A DNA stretch of 20,175 nt, taken from NCBI GenBank assembly GCA_043747555.1, contig JAYTOY010000008.1, positions 1-20,175 of the forward strand. Direction: 5' to 3'. Of this stretch, positions 14,480 through 20,175 are shown piece after piece. The stretch is from JAYWDA01 sp043747555. Its GTDB lineage: Bacteria; Bdellovibrionota; Bdellovibrionia; Bdellovibrionales; Bdellovibrionaceae. The stretch's first letter is position 1. The number at the start of each line of letters is the position of its first letter. The notes under the pieces are model-generated. The model was not told where the DNA came from, searched no databases, and was given only the letters and a program-made list of their open reading frames with translations. Position numbers and translations under genes: made by a program.

Positions 14480-15184
14480 TTGAAAACTCAACTTTGTGTT
14501 TTTATCGTAAGTCAAATTTTCTTAGCCTCAACCTGGGGGGCCATTCCTAAATCATCGGGCAAAGCCTATGAAATTTTGCAGCTTCCCCCCGAAAATCAAA
14601 AAAGTTTGATCGACAAAAGTCCCGATCATTTGTACCGCGATTTTGTGCAACTGGCATTTGACGATAAAGTAAGTATGAAATTGCGCTGGAAAGCATTGAT
14701 GGCGGCAGCCCAAATCAGAAAAGAGAAATCCACTGGCGACCTTATAAAAGCGTCAAATGATCCACAGTGGTTTATTAGAAGTGCTGCAATGACGGCCCTT
14801 GCTGAATACAATCCACCAGAGTCTGAGCGCGTGGCAAAAAATTTATTAAAAGACAAAGCTTTAGTGGTCAGATCAGCAGCGGTAGATATATTAAGTCAAA
14901 TTTCGTCGCCTGAAATCAGAGATCTCTTCTGGGAAGAATTGCATCAGAAATACAATTTCAAAAACAAACAGTCGTTATGGATTCGCCCACAAATGCTGAC
15001 GGCGTTGGCCCAGAAGCCAAAAGATCAAGAGACAGCGCTTTTCTCACGCATGCTGAAAGAGCCTGAACTAAAAATGCAATTGATTGCCGTGCAGGGATTG
15101 CAAAAGCTGACAGGCATGAAGTTGGGTGACAGTCGTACAACGCCCGTGGCCTTAGTTCAGCTTTGGCAAAACTACTACAAGTAA
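14480..15184 (+). CDS. Exported HEAT-repeat protein
   Basis: 234 residues from a TTG start, with AAGAG upstream (partly inside the preceding stop region). Residues 1-20 form a signal peptide ending near TWG-A, so the protein should be periplasmic. From ~45 on it is all helical with repeated ~30-residue helix pairs of HEAT type: 'LRWKALMAAAQI', 'WFIRSAAMTALAEY', 'LVVRSAAVDILSQI', 'WIRPQMLTALAQ' and 'LKMQLIAVQGLQKL'. HEAT solenoids are binding platforms, so an assembly or adaptor role is likely. Only 3 bp separate it from the membrane-anchored gene, and its stop overlaps the acetyltransferase start (TAATG), which suggests one mRNA and coupled translation. No catalytic residues are seen. Confidence 0.87.
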   Translation: MKTQLCVFIVSQIFLASTWGAIPKSSGKAYEILQLPPENQKSLIDKSPDHLYRDFVQLAFDDKVSMKLRWKALMAAAQIRKEKSTGDLIKASNDPQWFIRSAAMTALAEYNPPESERVAKNLLKDKALVVRSAAVDILSQISSPEIRDLFWEELHQKYNFKNKQSLWIRPQMLTALAQKPKDQETALFSRMLKEPELKMQLIAVQGLQKLTGMKLGDSRTTPVALVQLWQNYYK

Positions 15185-15657
15185 TGCGAACCCGAAAATC
15201 TTTGCCGAATGAGATGGATCAAATTTTTTTGATGGGCAAAGATATTTGGGCGCTGGGATCTGAAGAAGATTACCTTAAAACTTGCCATGCCTCCACGAAA
15301 TATAAAGAAGGAACTTGGTATGTTTTATCAGACGGGGATCAGATTCTTAGTTCGCTGGTAGTTTATACATTTTCAAAAGATTGTTTTGGGCTGGGAAGTA
15401 TTGCCACAGTCCCGAACTATCGAAAAATGGGCTTGGCATCGAGGCTTATTAAAGATGTTCTTGCTGACATTGAAACTGAATCACCAGAAGCGATGATATT
15501 TCTATATTCAGATATTGATCCTGCGTTTTATGAAAAATTCCAGTTCGTAAAACTGCCGCAGAACGCACAGAAATATAAGACGACAACTTGTATGTTGCGC
15601 CATTCTAACCCTGAAAAATATTTAGTTGAGAGTCTGAAAGTGCCAGATTATTTCTAA
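15184..15657 (+). CDS. GNAT-family N-acetyltransferase
   Basis: 157 residues from the ATG that shares one base with the upstream TAA stop. The central part fits the GNAT fold: a beta strand GLGSIATVPNY, then the acetyl-CoA pyrophosphate-binding turn RKMGLA and helix SRLIKDVL, and later the 'FYEKFQF' segment that in this fold closes the domain (Y-x-x-x-G-F-like). The substrate is unknown: small molecule, or protein/peptide N-terminus or lysine. It has no export signal, so it acts in the cytoplasm, although its two operon partners are envelope proteins. The frame stays open to a TTG at 15163, but this would overlap the HEAT gene by 22 bp, so the TAATG start is preferred. It ends 5 bp from the convergent lipoprotein gene. 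Confidence 0.87.
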   Translation: MRTRKSLPNEMDQIFLMGKDIWALGSEEDYLKTCHASTKYKEGTWYVLSDGDQILSSLVVYTFSKDCFGLGSIATVPNYRKMGLASRLIKDVLADIETESPEAMIFLYSDIDPAFYEKFQFVKLPQNAQKYKTTTCMLRHSNPEKYLVESLKVPDYF

Positions 15658-15662
15658 GTCAT

Positions 15663-16166
15663 TTACTGAGGCACTTTTTTTAGGGCTTCAAAAATAACAA
15701 GCTCGCGCTCGATTCGGTAGAAAAGAACTTTTTCTTCAAGGCCATCAGTGTAAATAGACTCAGGCTCGGAAAAGAAGTCTCGTAAAACTTCAATTTTTTT
15801 CTCAACAGTCAGGCGGGTGGATTCACGCCCCTCGGTTCGACCTTTGGCAAAATTAAGAATTAACTTATAGCGTAAGCCCGCTGAGGGCTGCTTACTTTTC
15901 TCCGGTGGCAGGAAGCCATCTAGACCTTTAATAAATTCGGTTTCGATATGGCCGGCGTCGGGGTTTTCATTAGCGATGGGATATTTCAGAACGGCGTGGG
16001 AAGCGCGCCAAACACGGTCAAAGGGCGCATAATAAATTCTTTGCAGGGCCGAAGGTTTTGAGCCCATTTTTGTGTCAGGGGCTGGCTCCATAAGAGTACA
16101 ACCCGTGAGACTCACCAGAAAAAAAAGTAGGAATAAATTAAAAGTCGATGGAGCTGCGTGTGACAT
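15663..16166 (-). CDS. Small lipoprotein, function unknown
   Basis: 167 residues with a lipoprotein signal ending LTGC, lipidated Cys23; Thr at +2 does not call for inner-membrane retention, so the outer membrane is likely. The mature part has an alpha/beta look: 'IYYAPFDRVWRASHAVL' followed by 'GHIETEFIKG' recalls the front half of BamC/NlpB-like folds and related envelope lipoproteins, but this is a resemblance only. The n-region has no Lys/Arg, which is unusual. Its start lies 29 bp inside the end of the upstream lipoprotein gene in another frame, so translation is probably coupled. Confidence 0.82.
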   Translation of the reverse strand: MSHAAPSTFNLFLLFFLVSLTGCTLMEPAPDTKMGSKPSALQRIYYAPFDRVWRASHAVLKYPIANENPDAGHIETEFIKGLDGFLPPEKSKQPSAGLRYKLILNFAKGRTEGRESTRLTVEKKIEVLRDFFSEPESIYTDGLEEKVLFYRIERELVIFEALKKVPQ

Positions 16167-17598
16167 GTGTTGTTTTCTGAATCATATCTGGCCCCAGATC
16201 AGAAGCGCTGTCAACTCCGCCAAAGAAAGAAGCTTCCCAGCGCCATTGCGGATTTGCGGTCGCCGACAAGGGTTGTTGCGGTAAATTGATCTGCGAGGCC
16301 CAACCAGGTGCATAAATTTCCCACCGGCTTAATGGAATTTTGGTCATGCCTTTTCCGACCGGCACTTCTTGAAGCTCAGATAAAACTAAATAAGTGGCAT
16401 AAGGTTGAACATCAGAAATAACCTGTGGAGCCTCTAAAAATATTTGCTGTCCTTGAACGCGTGGATTTGCGACCAAGTTTAAAAACTGGCCCGCTGATTT
16501 TTCGCTGGCCGGTGTATAAATCACGCTGAGGCGATCGCGACTGTTAGAAGCATCGGCAATAGAATTAAAATCGGTCTGTTTCTGCAGAACTTTTAAAATA
16601 TAAGACTGGGATGGATCTAAAGCTTTCAAATTCATCGCTTGACCCATAGGAAGTTTTTTAACGTCTGTTGGAATTAAAACACCGTTCATATCCTGGGCAA
16701 CAACACCCAAGACGACATCGTCTGGTCCATGGTTTGGCGCGGTCACAAGCAAACTTTTTTGAAATTTAAGTTGGGATAAATCCAAATTTAAATTTAACGC
16801 TGAATTTGTCACGGTAATATCTTGCAGGGTACCGCCATCCAATGAAAATTCGTTGATCAGATCAACAAAGTTTTTTTTGTTTCGCAAAGAATCGATCACC
16901 TTTTTAAAAGGGAATCGCCCACGCAGCGCAATTATTTTCTGCGGGCCCGATTCATTCATAAATAAACGATAAGAGTTTTTTTCGATGGTCACAGGTAAAA
17001 AATAGCTCTCTTTTTGACGAGGCAAGCTGACGTTACTGGGAACTTCGGCATCTTGACCTGCGACTGTGAAGGAATCGTTATCTGACGAGATGACTTTGTT
17101 GATATCAAAAGCCAGAAGCTCGGACTTGGACATGCCTTTAATGATAAGACCAAAATCAATCTGATCGTCTTTGTCTTTGATCGGATAGCCCTTTGTCGTC
17201 CCACTGAGAACAATCCGCTGGGCCAGGGGAGCTTTACGCATTTTAAAGGTCATCGAATGCGGTCCTTGTTGCAAGTAGGTGATGGCAACGTAGCCCGGCG
17301 ATCGAACGGTCACAGGTAATTCAGTGGACCAATCTTGTGGCACTAAAACCTGCCCCTTAGAATCAGTCTGAAGAAGATTATTCGGAAATGGATCATTCAA
17401 GCCCGTGCCGATAAGAACTTCGGCTTGTAAGGGCTGCCCAGCCGCATCGACAACACTGATCAAAGCTTGGGAGGCGGTAAAAAACGGAGAGATTGCAATA
17501 AAACCAGGCCCCATATTTGAGCTTGCAGAAATTTTTCGATCTGGCGAACAGCTAAAAAGAAAAAGCCCTGCGGAAAGGATTAAGATCAAAAGTTTCAC
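16138..17598 (-). CDS. Large lipoprotein with N-terminal beta-sandwich domain, function unknown
   Basis: 486 residues from a GTG with a GGGGG Shine-Dalgarno 7 nt upstream. A lipoprotein signal ends FSC (Cys17), with Ser at +2, so an outer-membrane location is likely. Residues ~45-120 look like a carboxypeptidase-regulatory/Ig-like beta-sandwich ('ISVVDAAGQPLQAEVLIG' ... 'TDSKGQVLVP' ... 'VRSPGYVAI'). The rest is beta-rich, with no enzymatic motif seen, and ends in a Trp-rich stretch (PQWRWEASFFGG). It overlaps the next lipoprotein gene by 29 bp, and the pair probably works together on the cell surface or in the periplasm. Upstream, a small dyad GGATA/TATCC lies about 20 bp before the start. 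Confidence 0.85.
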   Translation of the reverse strand: MKLLILILSAGLFLFSCSPDRKISASSNMGPGFIAISPFFTASQALISVVDAAGQPLQAEVLIGTGLNDPFPNNLLQTDSKGQVLVPQDWSTELPVTVRSPGYVAITYLQQGPHSMTFKMRKAPLAQRIVLSGTTKGYPIKDKDDQIDFGLIIKGMSKSELLAFDINKVISSDNDSFTVAGQDAEVPSNVSLPRQKESYFLPVTIEKNSYRLFMNESGPQKIIALRGRFPFKKVIDSLRNKKNFVDLINEFSLDGGTLQDITVTNSALNLNLDLSQLKFQKSLLVTAPNHGPDDVVLGVVAQDMNGVLIPTDVKKLPMGQAMNLKALDPSQSYILKVLQKQTDFNSIADASNSRDRLSVIYTPASEKSAGQFLNLVANPRVQGQQIFLEAPQVISDVQPYATYLVLSELQEVPVGKGMTKIPLSRWEIYAPGWASQINLPQQPLSATANPQWRWEASFFGGVDSASDLGPDMIQKTTHVTRSSIDF

Positions 17599-17818
17599 GT
17601 TTTACCCCCGGTGATGGATACAGTTAGCTATCCGTTCGATATGATTGCATAAATTATTGGCGTCCAGGTCAATCCTTTCCTCAAATATAGCCAAACAATT
17701 CAAAGAATAAGTGCTTCGGTGGATTGACAAGGGCTGGGAAATACCGGAAAACAGGATCCTCCTTTGAGGACTATGGCAAAAGCGTAACTAGCGCATTGCA
17801 ATAGATTTTTCCCGGTGT

Positions 17819-17895
<77 letters not shown>

Positions 17896-17986
17896 ATTTC
17901 CTTTCTAAAGGAATTTAGAGATAACTGAAGATGAGGTTTGCGTACTTGCTACGCATTTGCCCCCATTTAGCCCCAGCTCGGGTGAT

Positions 17987-18997
17987 TTACTCATTCTCTG
18001 TACGAACCAATTTAAGGAATTTTTTCTGTTCAATCCGCTCAACGGCTTCACGTGCTCTTGAGTTAAGTATCTTCCCGTAATGAAGTGCCATCCGCTGATC
18101 TTGCCAGTTTCCCATTTGTTGAAGTGCTAATGGATCACCGGTCTCTTCAAGAAACAAAGTTGCTCCAGTATGCCTCAACACATGAGTTGATCGGTAGGGA
18201 AGCTTAGCTTCGATAAAGGCTTTGTCATAAGCGTATTGAATCTGTCGATAGGTTAAGGGGGTGCCGTCGATTGTAAAAATCAAATCGCTACTTCTAGTGC
18301 TCTCTAATTCCCGCAGTGCGTGCATAACTTCTAATCTAAGATAGCTGTTGAATGCTTCACCTGATTTATTAGTTTTCGTTCCAGGGACAAACTCGGGAAT
18401 ACGCCCATTCACTCGTGGCCAAATTAGATGCTCAGTCACTCTGTATGTGCGTCGAGCGATATCTAAGTTTGACCATTTCATTGCCGAGACTTCAGAGATC
18501 CTAAGAATTTGTTTTTGTTGGGCCAAAGCAAGAGCCCAAAATAACATTGAATGATTTTTTAAGATCGATAACCATTTATCAAATTCTTCTAAGGTCATGT
18601 ATGTCGAGATTTTAACTTTTTTCGGTTTAATGAATAAAAGCTCTTTGTGCGATTCTTTGATCGGGTATCTTAGCTCGGTTTTATAATTTCTTCCGATATA
18701 CCACTTAATCATCGCCTTAAAGAGATCTAATTCTTTTTCCAATGAAGTTTTATTGCTCTTATACGTTTTTCTCTTCTCAGGGCTTTGCAAGTACAGCAAC
18801 CACTCTTCAATAACTTCAGGATTAATTTTTTCAACTTCAATGCCAAATAGCGGTTCAAGCTGCGGGATTAAATTCGTATAGAATATTTTTGTATTCTCTT
18901 TAAATGAAACCCATCTTAGCTTTTGCCAGTCAGCCAGCAGATCTTCGATAAAATATCCGTTAGGATCTCGTACCGCTGATGAAGCACTGCCGACCAT
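17987..18997 (-). CDS. Tyrosine recombinase/phage-type integrase, 5' end next to an IS21 element
   Basis: Catalyses site-specific integration and excision. Numbered from the open frame's GTG at 19093, the catalytic domain keeps Arg198 (ILRISEVSAMKW), Lys in TKTNKSGE (~240-243), His304-x-x-Arg307 (HVLRHTG), and the nucleophile Tyr339 (ALHYGKI). The third His/Trp site reads GNW (329-330). A SAM-like core-binding domain spans ~46-150. The frame runs to 19093, but its first ~20 codons are IS21 terminal-repeat sequence. The ATG at 18997 is the first start outside the element and has AAGGCGG upstream, so I use it (336 aa); the original N-terminus may have been cut off. The gene points at the tRNA, 91 bp away, as in tRNA-targeting islands. 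Activity is uncertain. Confidence 0.85.
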   Translation of the reverse strand: MVGSASSAVRDPNGYFIEDLLADWQKLRWVSFKENTKIFYTNLIPQLEPLFGIEVEKINPEVIEEWLLYLQSPEKRKTYKSNKTSLEKELDLFKAMIKWYIGRNYKTELRYPIKESHKELLFIKPKKVKISTYMTLEEFDKWLSILKNHSMLFWALALAQQKQILRISEVSAMKWSNLDIARRTYRVTEHLIWPRVNGRIPEFVPGTKTNKSGEAFNSYLRLEVMHALRELESTRSSDLIFTIDGTPLTYRQIQYAYDKAFIEAKLPYRSTHVLRHTGATLFLEETGDPLALQQMGNWQDQRMALHYGKILNSRAREAVERIEQKKFLKLVRTENE

Positions 18998-19050
18998 AAT
19001 TTTTCGGCCGCCTTGCCATTTGACCGATTTCTTCTGAAATGTACCGGCCA

Positions 19051-19119
19051 ATTTCATCAAAGTGTACCAGTCAATTTCATGTAAGTGCGCCACCTGATTT
19101 CATCAAAGTGTACCACTTA
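19051..19119. repeat. Three tandem 23-bp IS21 terminal repeats plus an outer partial copy
   Basis: Units start at 19051, 19074 and 19097, each ATTTCAT followed by an AGTGTACC-like core (the middle unit reads AAGTGCGCC). A diverged fourth copy with TGTACCGGCCA lies at 19035-19050. Multiple terminal repeats of this kind bind the transposase in IS21-family elements. There is no spacer between units. Confidence 0.85.
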
Positions 19120-19198
19120 TATTCGATTTGAGGTTTTTACCCGAAGGCGTCAGCGACAAATTTAAAGGTCGGTGGTCCCGTTATTTCCAGAGGTGGAA

Positions 19199-20175
19199 AT
19201 GGCGGCAATAAGGGTAACAATAGCGATGCAGGAACAAATTTTAGAATTATTCAGACAAGGCCATTCGGCGCGAGCCATTGCGAAGATCGTAAAAAAGCAT
19301 CGCAAAACAGTATCGCAAATCATAAAGCGCGGAGCTGTGGCCAAGCCAGGCGCCGTTGCAGCTGACTGGGCAACACATATTGATTGGGAAAAAGTTCGTC
19401 TCGAAGCCAGTCGTGGCGTGCAAATAAATATTTTAGCAAAAGAACATGCTGAAGGTAAAATCAGTTACGTTCAGTTCTGGCGCGAATATAACAAAAAATA
19501 TCCAACACATCCAACAGTGACGATGAAGCTCATTCACAAACCAGGTGAAAAATGTTTTTTCGACTACACTGAAGGCATCAATATTATAAACCGCGAAACT
19601 GGTGAAATCATAAAAACGTCACTGATGTGCGGAGTGATGGCGATGAGTTCAATGACTTACGGTGAATTTACGCTGACACAAAAGCGCGATGATTTAATCC
19701 GGTCAATGGAACGTGCGTTTAGATATTTTGGTGGCGTGACACCGTATGTGACAGTCGACAACCAGAAAGCCGCTGTTGATCAAGCTCACTGGTACGATCC
19801 TGATGTGAACCCAGGGTTTATAGATTTTGCAAATCACTGGGGTTTTGCGGTGATTCCGGCAAGGCCGTATCGGCCACGCGATAAAGGTGGCAACGAATCA
19901 AATATCGGCGTTATCCAGAGGCAATTTTATCAAGAAGTTCGCGACAGGAATTTTTATTCTTTAGAGGAATTAAATTCAACATTTTTAAGTTATTTAAAAA
20001 AGTTGAATTTATCTGAAATGAAAGACTGGGGCGTAAGCCGCAGTGACCGCTTTGAAGGTGAAAAAAATCTTTTAAAAACATGTCCCGTTTCCAACTGGGA
20101 AACTTCAGAATGGAAAACACCAAAAGTGCATGCTGATTGTCATGTGCAGGTGCTTAAGAAATTTTACTCTGTACC
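19199..20175 (+). CDS. istA: IS21-family transposase IstA (3' end outside window)
   Basis: A DDE transposase that cuts and joins the element ends with its ATPase helper IstB. 325 complete codons are visible, with no stop before the window edge. The N-terminal ~45 residues form a helix-turn-helix (ELFRQGHSARAIAKIVKKHRKTV). The DDE triad is complete: Asp122 (FFDYTEG), Asp187 (VTVDNQKAAV) and Glu233 (DKGGNES), in the rve/IstA core. AGAGG lies 5 nt before the ATG; an in-frame ATG at 19226 is the alternative. It is read away from the recombinase gene, and the terminal repeats lie between the two. The gene shows no frameshift up to the edge, so the element may still be active. Confidence 0.93.
   Translation, partial: MAAIRVTIAMQEQILELFRQGHSARAIAKIVKKHRKTVSQIIKRGAVAKPGAVAADWATHIDWEKVRLEASRGVQINILAKEHAEGKISYVQFWREYNKKYPTHPTVTMKLIHKPGEKCFFDYTEGINIINRETGEIIKTSLMCGVMAMSSMTYGEFTLTQKRDDLIRSMERAFRYFGGVTPYVTVDNQKAAVDQAHWYDPDVNPGFIDFANHWGFAVIPARPYRPRDKGGNESNIGVIQRQFYQEVRDRNFYSLEELNSTFLSYLKKLNLSEMKDWGVSRSDRFEGEKNLLKTCPVSNWETSEWKTPKVHADCHVQVLKKFYSV

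Larger units (their letters stand above)
19035..20175 (+). mobile_element. IS21-family insertion sequence, left part (truncated by window edge)
   Basis: Four successive repeat units and an IstA-type transposase mark the left end. The outermost unit begins around TGAAATGTACC (19035) or TGTACC (19040), both with the TG end typical of the family, so the exact border is uncertain by several bases. The right end, istB and the target duplication are outside the window. Confidence 0.8.

Noticed and set aside
14091..14480. 129-codon minus-strand frame opposite the membrane-anchored protein
   Set aside because: Plus-strand gene has a promoter, membrane helix and organised tail motifs; the opposite frame has no domain or start signal.
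15163..15183. Upstream TTG start for the acetyltransferase
   Set aside because: It would overlap the HEAT gene by 22 bp, whereas the TAATG junction gives a standard coupled start.
17599..17818. Possible small RNA or extra gene between the large lipoprotein and the tRNA
   Set aside because: Only a TTGACA hexamer and short dyads (GGATA/TATCC, TCCTC/GAGGA) are visible; no terminator or coding frame defines a gene.
19035..19119. Regular ~23-bp repeats that at first sight resemble a CRISPR array
   Set aside because: Units abut with no spacers, differ from each other, have no cas genes nearby and sit at the expected place of IS21 terminal repeats before istA.

Overview
The window looks like chromosomal DNA of a Gram-negative bacterium, most likely a Bdellovibrio-type predator or a close relative (Bdellovibrionota). 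This is an inference. It rests on moderate GC content, dense gene packing, two lipobox proteins, a secreted subtilase with a Cys-rich tail, a PilZ protein with a GYF_2-like front end, and a long TL5/CTC-type ribosomal protein L25. I could not run a database search.

Layout. (1) 96-5827, minus strand: a housekeeping cluster read right to left. It encodes a periplasmic cell-wall amidase, RNase PH (rph), the house-cleaning NTP pyrophosphatase (rdgB), PRPP synthetase (prs), ribosomal protein L25 (rplY), peptidyl-tRNA hydrolase (pth) and the GTPase/ATPase YchF. A clear intrinsic terminator sits between rplY and pth. (2) 5828-6153: a 326-bp divergent intergenic region rich in repeats and dyads. (3) 6154-8009, plus strand: an exported coiled-coil protein translationally coupled to a GYF_2-like/PilZ c-di-GMP effector, with a 14-bp perfect hairpin just inside the second gene. 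(4) 7979-9889, minus strand: undecaprenyl-diphosphatase (uppP) and an MscS channel. (5) 10013-12154, plus strand: a secreted S8 protease with a Big_2-like domain, a strong terminator, then a small exported protein of unknown function. (6) 12157-13491, minus strand: a type I dihydroorotase variant. (7) 13595-15657, plus strand: a tightly packed trio of a membrane-anchored protein with a repeated C-terminal LMxxFExxV motif, an exported HEAT-repeat protein and a GNAT acetyltransferase. The trio follows a good sigma70 promoter that ends at, or almost at, the GTG start codon. (8) 15663-17598, minus strand: two overlapping lipoprotein genes. (9) 17819-20175: tRNA-Met(CAT), a tyrosine recombinase pointing at it, and the left end of an IS21-family element with tandem 23-bp terminal repeats and a partial istA that runs off the window. 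This looks like the boundary of an integrated element.

How the genes fit together: the amidase, UppP, the MscS channel and the lipoproteins serve the envelope; rph, rdgB, prs, rplY, pth and ychF serve RNA processing, nucleotide supply and translation. The least described parts are the coiled-coil/PilZ pair, the 13.6-15.7 kb trio and the paired lipoproteins. I find no CRISPR array and no recognisable defence system. The right-hand mobile segment is cut by the window edge, so its cargo is unknown.
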